This document shows, one piece after another, positions 17,641 to 26,625 of a stretch of DNA of 64,000 bases. The notes beneath the pieces were generated by a model. The model ran no database searches. It had not been told where the DNA came from and saw nothing but the letters and a program-made list of their open reading frames with translations. Every line of letters starts with the position of its first letter. Positions within the stretch are counted from its first letter, which is position 1. The position numbers and the translations under genes were made by a program. Location of the stretch: the NCBI GenBank assembly GCA_031271045.1, contig JAISWO010000063.1, positions 1-64,000 of the forward strand, given 5' to 3'. The DNA comes from Tannerellaceae bacterium (lineage in GTDB: Bacteria > Bacteroidota > Bacteroidia > Bacteroidales > Tannerellaceae).

Positions 17641-18660
17641 ATGAAAACGAACAGTCTATTCAAACTCCTGCCGGCTGCCGCCCTCGCACTTGCCGTCGCC
17701 TGCGCCCCGGCCGAGAAGAAAACGGAAGAAACGAATATAAAACCGAATGTGACAGTAGAAACCGTACACCTCGAAGACGTCGAACAACTCAGCGAATTTA
17801 CCGCCTCCGTGCTCGCCGCCGTATCCAACAAAATAGCGCCCCAGGCGCCTGCGCGCATCCGCCAACTGCACGTCGAAGTGGGCGACCATGTCGCCGCCGG
17901 ACAACCGCTGGCCACTATGGACGACACCAGCCTGAAGCAAACCGCCAAACAGATCGAAAACCAGGAAACCGAGTTCCGCCGCATCGACGAACTCTTCAAG
18001 GTCGGAGGCGTCTCCAAATCGGTCTGGGATGCACAGAAAACCACTCTCGACGTAGCGAAAGAAACCTACCGCAACCTGCAAGAAAACAACCGCCTGCTCA
18101 GCCCCATCGCCGGCATCGTCACAGCGCGCAACTACGATAACGGCGATATGTACACCGGCGCCCAGCCCGTCTACGTGGTCGAACAAATACGCCCCGTCAA
18201 ATTGATGGTCAACGTCTCCGAAAGCTACTTCACCAAAGTGAAAAAGGGCATGGACGTAACCGTCCGCCTCGACGTCTACGGCGACGAAGCCTTCACCGGC
18301 AAAGTGAACCTGATCTATCCCACCATCGACCCCGCAAGCCGCACCTTCACCGTAGAATTGCGCCTGACAAACGCCGACGAACGCGTGCGCCCCGGTATGT
18401 TCGCACGGGTGACAATGAACTTCGGCTCCCTGCAACGGATCGTGGCCTCCGACCTCTCGATCGTCAAGCAAGCCGGATCGGGCGACCGTTACGTATATGT
18501 GCTCCAACCCAACGGCACGGTATCGTATCAGAAAATAGAATTGGGACGCCGGCTGGGCAAACGCTACGAGATCCTTTCGGGTATCGACAACGGAGAACGC
18601 ATTGTCGTCACCGGCCAAAACCGGTTGACCAACGGCGTAGAAGTAGAAGTTGTTAATTAA
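17641..18660 (+). CDS. RND efflux periplasmic adaptor (MFP) lipoprotein
   Basis: A 339-aa membrane fusion protein linking the inner membrane pump to TolC. The lipobox Cys is residue 21 (ALAVAC). The lipoyl/barrel-sandwich halves flank a short helical hairpin (PARIRQLHVEVGDHVAAGQP and LLSPIAGIVTARNYDNGD). A beta-barrel and membrane-proximal domain follow. The hairpin is short compared with AcrA. It lies 18 bases upstream of its RND partner. Confidence 0.94.
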   Translation: MKTNSLFKLLPAAALALAVACAPAEKKTEETNIKPNVTVETVHLEDVEQLSEFTASVLAAVSNKIAPQAPARIRQLHVEVGDHVAAGQPLATMDDTSLKQTAKQIENQETEFRRIDELFKVGGVSKSVWDAQKTTLDVAKETYRNLQENNRLLSPIAGIVTARNYDNGDMYTGAQPVYVVEQIRPVKLMVNVSESYFTKVKKGMDVTVRLDVYGDEAFTGKVNLIYPTIDPASRTFTVELRLTNADERVRPGMFARVTMNFGSLQRIVASDLSIVKQAGSGDRYVYVLQPNGTVSYQKIELGRRLGKRYEILSGIDNGERIVVTGQNRLTNGVEVEVVN

Positions 18661-18678
18661 AAAAAAGCAGCACACATT

Positions 18679-21600
18679 ATGAGTATATATTCAACAGCGG
18701 TAAAAAAGCCGGTTACTACCGCCCTGATCTTTGTGGCCGTAGTCATACTCGGCCTGTACTCCCTCAGCCGGTTGTCGATCGACCTGCTCCCCAAGATCGA
18801 CATGAACATGATCATGGTGATGACCGCCTACCCTGGCTCCAGCGCCGCAGATGTCGAGATGAACGTCTCCAAACCCTTGGAAAATACGCTCAACAGCGTC
18901 AGCAACCTGAAGAACATCTCCTCCCAATCGAGGGAAAATATCTCCGTCATCACACTCGAATTTGAATACGGATCCGATACCGACGTCGCCACCAACGACG
19001 TGCGCGACAAGCTGGAAATGGTCAAGTCCTACCTGCCCGACGGCGCCGAAAGCCCCGTCATCTTCAAGTTCGGCACCGACGACATTCCCATCCTCATGCT
19101 CTCCGTCACGGCCGAAGAAAGCACCAACGCGCTCTACAAAATCCTCGACGATAAAGTCGCCAACCCCCTGGCGCGCATCAACGGCGTAGGCGCAGTCTCC
19201 GTCAGCGGAACGCCCATACGCGAACTCCAGGTATATTGCGACCCCTACAAACTCGAAGCCTACGGACAAACGATCGAAAGCATCTCGGCCGTCATCGCTC
19301 AAGAGAATCGTAACACGCCGGGCGGCGTCATCGACATCGGCTCAAACACCTACTCCCTGCGCGTACAGGGCGAATTTACCGAAGTCAACCAACTGCTCGA
19401 CCTCGTCGTCGGGAGCCGCGACAACAAGACCGTCTATCTGCGCGACGTAGCCTACGTCCGCGACTACGTGGAAGAACGGGCCCAGGAGACCTACAACAAC
19501 GGCACCCGGGGCGGCATGATCATCATCCAGAAGCAATCCGGCGCCAACTCGGTCGAAATCGCTAAAAAGGTCTACGAAAAGCTCCCCGAAATACAAGCCA
19601 GCCTCCCCTCCGACGTGCAACTGGGCATCATCATGGATACCTCCGAAAATATCGTCCATACAATCGACTCGCTGGTCGAGACCGTCATCGCCACCTTCCT
19701 CATCGTCATGCTCGTCGTCCTGGCCTTCCTGCGCCGGTGGCGGGCCACGTTCATCATCGTGCTGACGATCCCGATCTCGCTGGTCGCCTCGTTCGCCTAC
19801 TTGCTGGCATCCGGAAATACGCTCAACATCGTATCCATGAGCTCCCTCTCCCTTGCCATCGGGATGGTGGTCGACGACGCCATCGTGGTGCTCGAAAACA
19901 TCACCAAGCATATCGAACGGGGAAGCTCGCCCAAACAGGCCGCTATCCACGCCACCAACGAAGTAGGGCTCGCCGTCATGGCCTCTACCCTGACCATCCT
20001 GGCCGTCTTCCTTCCCTTCACCATGGTAACCTCCGGTATCGCCGGCATCATGTTCCGCCAACTGGGATGGATCGTAACCATCGTGATCAGCATATCGCTC
20101 ATCTCCGCCTTGACGCTCACGCCCATGCTTTGCTCGCAGATGCTACGCCTGAATCCGAAAAAAGGCAAACTCTACATCTTCCTCTTCACTCCGGTCGAAC
20201 GGGCGCTGGACTGGCTTGATGGCGCCTATGCACGTCTCGTCAACTGGGGCGTCCGTCATCGCAAAACGGTCATAACCGGCGCCGCCCTGATCTTCATCGG
20301 AAGCCTCTTCCTGACCCCAACCATCAAGACCGAGTTCTTCCCCACGCAAGACAACGCGAACATTAGCGTCAACATCGAACTTCCCATCGGAACCGGTCAG
20401 AATATCACCCGCGAACTGGCGCAACGGATAAACACAGAATTTTGCGCAAACTATCCGGAAATAAAAATGACAAACCATTCCGAAGGACAAGCCAGCACTG
20501 ACAATACCTTCGCGCAAATGAGCAGCAGCGGCACGCACATCATCGAATTTTACATCAGCCTCTACAGCGTGGGAGAACGCTTCGAGAAGAGCGGCTCCAA
20601 CAGAGGACTGTCCGAGATATGCGAACTGATGCGCAAAGACCTGGAAAAATACACAGAGATCAAGCGCTTTGAAGTCCTGGCCGGAGGCGGAGGCGGCATG
20701 ATGGGTGGTGAAGCTACCGTAGACGTCGAAATATACGGCTTTGACTTTTCCGAAACCGACATCATCGCCGGCGAAATAGCCCAACGCCTGCGCGACAACA
20801 AGAACGTATCCCAGGTGACCGTCAGCCGCGAGGATTATATCCCCGAATACCAGATTGATTTCGATCGCGAGAAACTGGCCGTCAACGGACTGAACGTAAC
20901 GACCGCTTCGATGTACATGCGCAACCGCATCAACGGCTCAGTCGCATCCCTCTACCGCGAAGATGGCGACGAGTATAACATCCGCGTCCGCTATGCGCCC
21001 CAGTTCCGCCAGTCGCTCGACGACATCGAAAACATCCTCATCTATAACAACGCCGGACAAGGCATCCGTATCCGCGAACTGGGACAAGTCGTCGAACACA
21101 TGACGCCGCCCACCATCGAGCGCAAGAACCGCGAGCGCGTGATCACCGTATCCGCTATCGCTGCCGAAGGCGCCGCACTGAGCGATATTGTCGACGCTGC
21201 CAATACGGAGATGCGAAGCCTGGGAATACCTCCCGAAATAGGTTGGCAACTGGCCGGTACCTACCAGGATCAGCAGGAAACCTTCTCCGATCTGGGCTTG
21301 CTGATGTTGCTGATCATTATATTGGTCTTCATTGTGATGGCGGCGCAATTCGAATCGCTGACTGACCCGTTTGTCATCATGTTCTCCATCCCGTTTGCCT
21401 TTGTGGGCGTTATCCTGGGTTTGTCGATCACACAGACCCCGCTGGGCGTCATGGCGCTCATCGGAGTGATCATGCTGATCGGTATCGTAGTAAAGAACGG
21501 GATTGTGCTGATAGACTATACTATCCTCTGCCGCGAAAGGGGAATGAGTATCATCACAGCTTGCGTAGCTGCCGGCAAGTCCCGTCTCCGTCCGGTACTG

Positions 21601-21837
21601 ATGACCAGCTTGAGTACTGTCCTGGGTATGCTCCCGCTGGCTCTGGGTACGGGCGAAGGTGCGGAAATGTGGCGTGCTATGGGTATGACCGTTGCCTGGG
21701 GACTGACCATCTCTACTTTGATCACGCTGGTCATTGTCCCGGTTGTCTATTGCGTATTTGCAGCCAATGGGCTAAAACGCAAAAGAAAAAAAATCAAAAA
21801 ATTAGCTGTGTTGATGAATTATAATACCATAAAATAG
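18679..21837 (+). CDS. RND efflux pump, HAE1/AcrB type
   Basis: A 1052-aa inner membrane proton-driven drug or lipid exporter, of normal length for the family. The proton relay residues are present: Asp399 and Asp400 in MVVDDAIVVLEN (TM4) and Lys939 in GIVVKNGIVLID (TM10). Twelve membrane segments and two large periplasmic loops are visible. It is followed after 9 bases by a small P-II-like gene, then a terminator. Substrate cannot be told from sequence. Confidence 0.96.
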   Translation: MSIYSTAVKKPVTTALIFVAVVILGLYSLSRLSIDLLPKIDMNMIMVMTAYPGSSAADVEMNVSKPLENTLNSVSNLKNISSQSRENISVITLEFEYGSDTDVATNDVRDKLEMVKSYLPDGAESPVIFKFGTDDIPILMLSVTAEESTNALYKILDDKVANPLARINGVGAVSVSGTPIRELQVYCDPYKLEAYGQTIESISAVIAQENRNTPGGVIDIGSNTYSLRVQGEFTEVNQLLDLVVGSRDNKTVYLRDVAYVRDYVEERAQETYNNGTRGGMIIIQKQSGANSVEIAKKVYEKLPEIQASLPSDVQLGIIMDTSENIVHTIDSLVETVIATFLIVMLVVLAFLRRWRATFIIVLTIPISLVASFAYLLASGNTLNIVSMSSLSLAIGMVVDDAIVVLENITKHIERGSSPKQAAIHATNEVGLAVMASTLTILAVFLPFTMVTSGIAGIMFRQLGWIVTIVISISLISALTLTPMLCSQMLRLNPKKGKLYIFLFTPVERALDWLDGAYARLVNWGVRHRKTVITGAALIFIGSLFLTPTIKTEFFPTQDNANISVNIELPIGTGQNITRELAQRINTEFCANYPEIKMTNHSEGQASTDNTFAQMSSSGTHIIEFYISLYSVGERFEKSGSNRGLSEICELMRKDLEKYTEIKRFEVLAGGGGGMMGGEATVDVEIYGFDFSETDIIAGEIAQRLRDNKNVSQVTVSREDYIPEYQIDFDREKLAVNGLNVTTASMYMRNRINGSVASLYREDGDEYNIRVRYAPQFRQSLDDIENILIYNNAGQGIRIRELGQVVEHMTPPTIERKNRERVITVSAIAAEGAALSDIVDAANTEMRSLGIPPEIGWQLAGTYQDQQETFSDLGLLMLLIIILVFIVMAAQFESLTDPFVIMFSIPFAFVGVILGLSITQTPLGVMALIGVIMLIGIVVKNGIVLIDYTILCRERGMSIITACVAAGKSRLRPVLMTSLSTVLGMLPLALGTGEGAEMWRAMGMTVAWGLTISTLITLVIVPVVYCVFAANGLKRKRKKIKKLAVLMNYNTIK

Positions 21838-21846
21838 TTAAATAAA

Positions 21847-22140
21847 ATGAAGGCTGTATTCATAACATTCAACCAAGCATACTACGATGCTATCTTATCT
21901 ATCATGGATCGAAGCGCGATTAGAGGTTATACCTACTGGGAAGATGTCCAAGGACGCGGAAGCAAAACCGGGTTACCCCATTATGGTACGCATGCTTGGC
22001 CTACAAAAAATTCTGCTATCTTTGTAGTCGTCGAAGATGAAAAAGTGGCGGTTTTTTTAGACTCATTACATAAACTGGATTTAAAGACGGAAGCGCAGGG
22101 CTTACGCGCGTTTGTCTGGAGTATTGAACAATTAATCTGA
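21847..22140 (+). CDS. P-II-like small protein of the RND operon
   Basis: A 97-aa soluble protein with the alternating beta-alpha-beta pattern of the P-II/CutA-like ferredoxin fold. The segments RGYTYWEDVQGRG and PHYGTHAWP, then QGLRAFVW near the C-terminus, match small proteins that Bacteroidetes often place after RND pump genes. It is 9 bases downstream of the RND gene and is the last gene before a strong terminator. By analogy with P-II proteins it may sense a ligand and contact the pump; that role is inference. Confidence 0.75.
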   Translation: MKAVFITFNQAYYDAILSIMDRSAIRGYTYWEDVQGRGSKTGLPHYGTHAWPTKNSAIFVVVEDEKVAVFLDSLHKLDLKTEAQGLRAFVWSIEQLI

Positions 22141-22192
22141 TGGGATATTACAAGAAAGTATTAGCAATATAAATTAAACACGTTAACAAAAT

Positions 22193-22230
22193 GAAGAGGC
22201 TACTTTTGTAGCTCTCTTCTTTGTTATTTT
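22193..22230 (+). terminator. Rho-independent terminator of the RND operon
   Basis: GAAGAGGCTAC and GTAGCTCTCTTC pair as an 11-bp stem with one bulged base around a TTTT loop, followed by TTTGTTATTTT. It closes the pump operon and separates it from the response regulator gene. Confidence 0.85.
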
Positions 22231-22243
22231 AACACATGTGACT

Positions 22244-22942
22244 ATGGTAATGAAAAATCGATTAAAGATTCTTCTTGTTGAAAAGAATGAGAGTGTCGGA
22301 CAACTGCTTTGTGAATTTATGCAGATGTACGACTTCCAGGCCGATATGTTTATCGATCCGGAAGAGGCCGGCGAAGCTTATGCAACAGGAAACTATGCTA
22401 TCTGTATAATCAACGTAGAGACATCCTCCCATGAGGAAGATTTTGCCCTTGTGAAAAAGATTAAATCAATAAACCCCGACGTTATATTGATTTTCCTTGG
22501 AACAAATCCAACGATCGAGATCATTTCGCAGGCTTACGCTCTGGAAGCCGACGATTTCATCCGTAAACCTTTTATACTGGAAGAACTACAACTGCGTATC
22601 ATGGCTATTATCAGACGTTCCCGTGGACTGGATATATTGGATACGCCTATTTATAACATCGGCAAATATGTGTTCGATGCCAAAAAACAAATGTTATCCA
22701 TCAACGGCGTCGACGGCAAAGTGACGACCAAAGAATGTGATCTGCTCAAGTATTTGTGTGAGAATATGAATTCCCTTGTTTTACGGGAAGATGTTTTAAG
22801 AATTGTGTGGAAAAACAATTCGTATTACAATGCGCGAAGCATGGATGTGTATATAACCAAACTCCGCCGGTTGCTGAAAGATGATAATCGCGTTGGCATC
22901 GTAAATGTGCATGGGAAGGGGTATAAACTGTTAGTGATATAA
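22244..22942 (+). CDS. OmpR-family response regulator with an altered receiver
   Basis: A DNA-binding regulator of about 232 residues: receiver domain 1-120 and winged-helix domain about 135-232 (ECDLLKYLCEN, then DVYITKLRRLLK, then VHGKGYKLL). The receiver position that should hold the phospho-acceptor Asp is Asn57 (AICIINVET), and the usual acidic pair near the N-terminus reads VEKN instead of DD or ED. The switch Lys108 (FIRKPF) is kept. No histidine kinase gene is adjacent. It probably acts without classical phosphorylation. A GTG at 22238 and an ATG at 22250 are alternative starts. The MutS-like gene follows after 13 bases. Confidence 0.9.
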   Translation: MVMKNRLKILLVEKNESVGQLLCEFMQMYDFQADMFIDPEEAGEAYATGNYAICIINVETSSHEEDFALVKKIKSINPDVILIFLGTNPTIEIISQAYALEADDFIRKPFILEELQLRIMAIIRRSRGLDILDTPIYNIGKYVFDAKKQMLSINGVDGKVTTKECDLLKYLCENMNSLVLREDVLRIVWKNNSYYNARSMDVYITKLRRLLKDDNRVGIVNVHGKGYKLLVI

Positions 22943-22955
22943 CAGCAGATAATAC

Positions 22956-24767
22956 GTGAAAAGAATAAACCATATTTACAAAAGCGCGATTGATGCCTGT
23001 TCAAGGCAAATAAAAGATTTACAAAAGAAAATACATGGAATGGGTACCATTCGATTGTTCGTGGTGATCGGAGCCATAGCAACCGTTTGGATTTTAAGGG
23101 AGCATGACTGGAAATTGACTGCTGGCGTGCTGTTGTTGTATATAATCGTTTTCGCCGTATTGATGATACGGCATATTTTTCTTTCAGACAAAAAATCATT
23201 TGCAGAAGCCTTAACAGAATTATGTTCCAACGAACTGAAAGCGTTAGATTACGACTTCAGTGCTTTTGATGGAGCAGCTGACAAAATAAATGGAGAACAT
23301 GCTTTCAGCCTTGACCTGGATTTGTTCGGCGAACATTCCTTGTTTCAATCTATTAACCGGACCGTTACGACAATGGGGCGTGAACGGCTGGCAAACTGGT
23401 TTATCCATCCCTTGACAAAAAAAGAATCTATCTTGCAACGCCAGGAAGCGGTGAAGGAATTAGCTCCGCTTGTCAAGCTCAGGCAGGATTTTTATGTGAA
23501 CGGAATCCTCAAGCCGGGAGAACGGCATGACGACGCCCGTTTGCTGTCGTACATCGTAAAAGACACGCCCGTATCCTTTGCCGGCAGTTTCTTCTGGAGA
23601 ATGATTGTCCGGATAGTCCCTATCTTTTGGGTCGTTGTCTTTGTTTGCCTTATTCCGGGTTATGTGACGCTCTCGCTGTTCGGCGTATTCTTCGTTCTCA
23701 GCGCTATGATGGCTTACGCACACATCAGGCGGATCAATCAATTGCATCAGGCGGTTAATCAATTAGAGAAGATATTGGCAACTTACTCCGGACTTATTAA
23801 ATGTATCGAAGGCGAAGTCTTCACTTCCGGGATACTCTCCGGCATCAGTCGGCAACTGACCGGGAAAAAGGGGAAAGCTTCCCGGGCCATCCGGAAACTG
23901 TCCGCTCATATCGGGATATTGGATCAGCGGGCAACGCTATCGGGCATCTTGCTGAATATTTTCACCTTCCGGGATCTGCGCGCTGCTATCGCTATTGAGC
24001 AATGGAAGGCGGAGTATGGAACGGAGGCCGGAGGCTGGTTGGATGCCCTGGCTCATTTCGACGCACTCAGCTCGCTTGCCGGCTTTGCCTTCAATCATCC
24101 CGGTTATATCTACCCTGAGCTGGTGGATACGTACTTCCGTATGTCGGGCAAAGCCTTGGGGCATCCGTTGATCCATAGGGAGGTGTGCGTGAAGAATGAT
24201 ATTTCAATCGAACAAAGTCCCTGGTTTATGATTATTACGGGAGCCAATATGGCAGGCAAAAGCACGTATCTGCGAACGGTCGGCATCAATTTCCTGCTGG
24301 CCTGCATTGGCGCCCCTGTCTGTGCCGATGAACTGAGCGTATGCCCGGCTCATCTGGTGACCAGCTTGCGCACATCCGATTCCCTGGCCGGTAACGAATC
24401 TTATTTCTTTGCTGAACTGAAACGGTTGAAGATGATGATAGATCGCTTGCAGCAGGGTGAAAAACTATTCATCATCCTGGACGAGATACTGAAAGGGACT
24501 AACTCTACCGACAAGCAGAAAGGCTCTTTGGCGCTGGTGAAACAATTACTTGCCTGCAATGCTTGCGGTATCATTGCCACACACGACCTGGCTTTGGGCA
24601 GTTTGGAGAACGACTTCCCTGCACAGATAAAGAACTACCGTTTCGAGGCCGATATTACGGGCGATACGCTCAGTTTCTCTTACCGGCTCAGGGAAGGGAT
24701 CGCAGAAAACATGAACGCCTGCTTCCTGATGCAAAAAATGGGAATTACTCTTGATTTAACGGTTTAA
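22956..24767 (+). CDS. Membrane-attached MutS-like ATPase
   Basis: A 603-aa protein. Two N-terminal hydrophobic segments (about 30-70) and a second pair near 210-255 anchor it to the membrane. The C-terminal part is a MutS-type ABC ATPase: Walker A GANMAGKST with Lys435, Walker B LFIILDE, and the H-loop GIIATHDL. The mismatch-recognition domain of true MutS is absent. Its role is unknown; Bacteroidetes often encode such proteins and they are annotated as MutS family. The start is GTG; the next in-frame ATG is at 23041. It probably forms an operon with the response regulator. Confidence 0.85.
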   Translation: MKRINHIYKSAIDACSRQIKDLQKKIHGMGTIRLFVVIGAIATVWILREHDWKLTAGVLLLYIIVFAVLMIRHIFLSDKKSFAEALTELCSNELKALDYDFSAFDGAADKINGEHAFSLDLDLFGEHSLFQSINRTVTTMGRERLANWFIHPLTKKESILQRQEAVKELAPLVKLRQDFYVNGILKPGERHDDARLLSYIVKDTPVSFAGSFFWRMIVRIVPIFWVVVFVCLIPGYVTLSLFGVFFVLSAMMAYAHIRRINQLHQAVNQLEKILATYSGLIKCIEGEVFTSGILSGISRQLTGKKGKASRAIRKLSAHIGILDQRATLSGILLNIFTFRDLRAAIAIEQWKAEYGTEAGGWLDALAHFDALSSLAGFAFNHPGYIYPELVDTYFRMSGKALGHPLIHREVCVKNDISIEQSPWFMIITGANMAGKSTYLRTVGINFLLACIGAPVCADELSVCPAHLVTSLRTSDSLAGNESYFFAELKRLKMMIDRLQQGEKLFIILDEILKGTNSTDKQKGSLALVKQLLACNACGIIATHDLALGSLENDFPAQIKNYRFEADITGDTLSFSYRLREGIAENMNACFLMQKMGITLDLTV

Positions 24768-25778
24768 CAAGTAGGGCTGCATACCGTCGGAGAAGGAGAC
24801 TAAGCGGTTGCCGTCGCTGTCGGTATAGATGAAGAAATAGTCTATCCCGTCGATGGTGCGGGCTGTTTCGACGGCTCTTTCGATGCCCATGACCATGAAG
24901 GCGGTGGCGTAGGCGTCGGCCGTCATGCAATCGGCGGCCAGGACGGTGGCGCTCAAGATGTTTTGAGCAGCGGGGTAACCTGTTGCGGGATTGATCGTAT
25001 GAGCGTACTTCTTGCCGTCGCGGACGTAGAAATTGCGGTAGTCGCCGGAGGTGGCTATGCCGCAGGCTTTGCAGGGCTGTACGGTGTCTTCGAGTTCGGG
25101 GATGTTGCCTTCGATATCGTCCTGGGGTTTTTCGATGTCGTCCTGGGGTTTGTTGATACCGATGCGCCAACATTCACCGTTGGGGTTGATCCCTCGCATG
25201 GCGACTTCGCCTCCGATCTCTACCATATAGTTTGTCACGCCTTCGCGTTCGAGCAATCGGGCTATCACGTCGCAGGCATAGCCTTTGGCGATGGCCGAGA
25301 AGTTGAGGATGACGCGCGGGTCGTCTTTGACGACGGTTGTCCCTTCGAGACGTATCTTCCGGTAGCCTACAAAGGTACGTATGCTGTCTATCATCCGGGG
25401 CGTTATGCTATCCATGCGGCTGAAGCCGAATCCCCAGAGGTTAATCAGGGGGGCGACGGTGGCGTCGAAGGCTCCACCGGAGCGGGCGGATACTTCTTCG
25501 GCCTTGCGGAAGACTTCGGCGAACCAGGGGTCGACTTCTACGGGCTCGTTCCGGTTTACTTTCGAGATAATGGAGTTAGGGTTGAAGGGATTCAGCGAAA
25601 GGTTGAAGGCCTGCAACTCGGCCTCGATCTGCTCGGTGAGTAAGCGGGGGGACTGGTATTTGATTCGGTAGATGGTACGGAATACGGAGCCGCTTTCTTC
25701 GTAATATGTTCCGGGGGCGGCGCATCCGGCCAGGATGGCGAGGATGGCGAGGGTGACAAGGGATATTGTTTGCTTCAT
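24756..25778 (-). CDS. apbE: FAD:protein FMN transferase (ApbE) lipoprotein
   Basis: A 340-aa periplasmic flavin transferase that attaches FMN to Thr residues of target proteins such as Nqr or Rnf subunits. The lipobox Cys is residue 19. Family motifs are visible: GGAFDATVAPLINLWGFG, NFSAIAKGYACD, MVEIGGEVAMRG and HTINPATGYP. An unusual in-frame duplication of KPQDDIE lies just after the INK motif. It is last in the hpt-adk/obgE/pgeF/apbE unit, 34 bases after pgeF, and its 3' end overlaps the convergent MutS-like gene by 12 bases. No Nqr or Rnf genes are in the window. Confidence 0.93.
   Translation of the reverse strand: MKQTISLVTLAILAILAGCAAPGTYYEESGSVFRTIYRIKYQSPRLLTEQIEAELQAFNLSLNPFNPNSIISKVNRNEPVEVDPWFAEVFRKAEEVSARSGGAFDATVAPLINLWGFGFSRMDSITPRMIDSIRTFVGYRKIRLEGTTVVKDDPRVILNFSAIAKGYACDVIARLLEREGVTNYMVEIGGEVAMRGINPNGECWRIGINKPQDDIEKPQDDIEGNIPELEDTVQPCKACGIATSGDYRNFYVRDGKKYAHTINPATGYPAAQNILSATVLAADCMTADAYATAFMVMGIERAVETARTIDGIDYFFIYTDSDGNRLVSFSDGMQPYLLNR
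25110..25151 (-). repeat. 21-bp tandem duplication inside apbE
   Basis: Two adjacent 21-bp copies differ at one base and encode KPQDDIE twice in frame. They sit in a surface-like, charged segment and do not disturb the ApbE motifs. Confidence 0.9.
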
Positions 25779-25812
25779 CTTGATAATTTGTTGTATGAGG
25801 TGATTGATTTTG

Positions 25813-26625
25813 TTATGCGTTCTTCAGCATGATGCCTGTGAGCATGCGTCCGGTGTGGAGGCCTTCGCGACGGGCGGAGAAGAAGTCGGCGGAGCGGGCG
25901 CAGGTGCAGGCGTCGGAGACTTCGATATGGTCTTCCGTCAGGCCGGCGTCGAGGAGTTGCCGGCGGACGGCTTCTTTCAGGTCGATATGTGCTTTACCGG
26001 TTGCCGGGTTCCTGTGGCTGATGGCTGTCATGTCCATGCCGGCGGCGGCGAAGGCTTCATATACATCTTCGCCGACCTCAAAGGCTTCGGGGCCGATCGA
26101 AGGGCCGATGGCGGCGCGCAGATGTTGGGGGTCGCAGTCCCGTTCGCGGGTCATGCGGTCGAGGGTTTTTGTGACGATATGGTTTACGGCGCCTCGCCAT
26201 CCGGCATGTATGGCGGCGACGATCCGGCGGTCGGGGGCGTAGAGGAGTACGGAGGCGCAGTCGGCTGTTGATACGGCGATGCAGATGCCTTCGCGACCGG
26301 TGATAAGGGCGTCGGCTTCGGGGGCGTCGGGATGGGCGGCCTTAGCTTCGCAACGGGTTTCGATCTCTTCGCAAAAGAGGGCGCGGTCGCCGTGTACCTG
26401 GCGGGGGACATAGAGATGGGTGGGGTCGATGCCGAGGGCGTCGCAGAGGGTTTGGCGGTTTCGGCGGACGGTATTCGGATCGTCGCCGCAGTATTCACCG
26501 AGGTTGAAGGAGGTGTCGGGGGTGGCGCCGGCGGGTGTTCGACGGGTGGTGACGAAGTGGAGGATACCGCTCTCGCTCTTCAGGCGAGGGAATTGCAACA
26601 ATGGGATGTTTTTATTGTCTGTCAT
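25813..26625 (-). CDS. pgeF: Peptidoglycan editing factor / YfiH-type laccase-domain protein
   Basis: About 270 aa. Motifs of the PgeF/YfiH (DUF152) family are present: [22 protein letters not shown] and [14 protein letters not shown], giving the Cys and His metal-type residues. Family members act on purine nucleosides or edit L-Ser from UDP-MurNAc peptides. The start at 26625 ([10 protein letters not shown]) is chosen because the longer reading upstream is low-complexity Thr/Pro sequence lying inside the ObgE tail. This start overlaps the obgE stop by 14 bases, suggesting translational coupling. Confidence 0.88.
   Translation of the reverse strand: MTDNKNIPLLQFPRLKSESGILHFVTTRRTPAGATPDTSFNLGEYCGDDPNTVRRNRQTLCDALGIDPTHLYVPRQVHGDRALFCEEIETRCEAKAAHPDAPEADALITGREGICIAVSTADCASVLLYAPDRRIVAAIHAGWRGAVNHIVTKTLDRMTRERDCDPQHLRAAIGPSIGPEAFEVGEDVYEAFAAAGMDMTAISHRNPATGKAHIDLKEAVRRQLLDAGLTEDHIEVSDACTCARSADFFSARREGLHTGRMLTGIMLKNA

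Noticed and set aside
22201-22208. TACTTTTG as a promoter for the response regulator
   Set aside because: It lies inside the stem-loop of the RND operon terminator and has no -33 partner.
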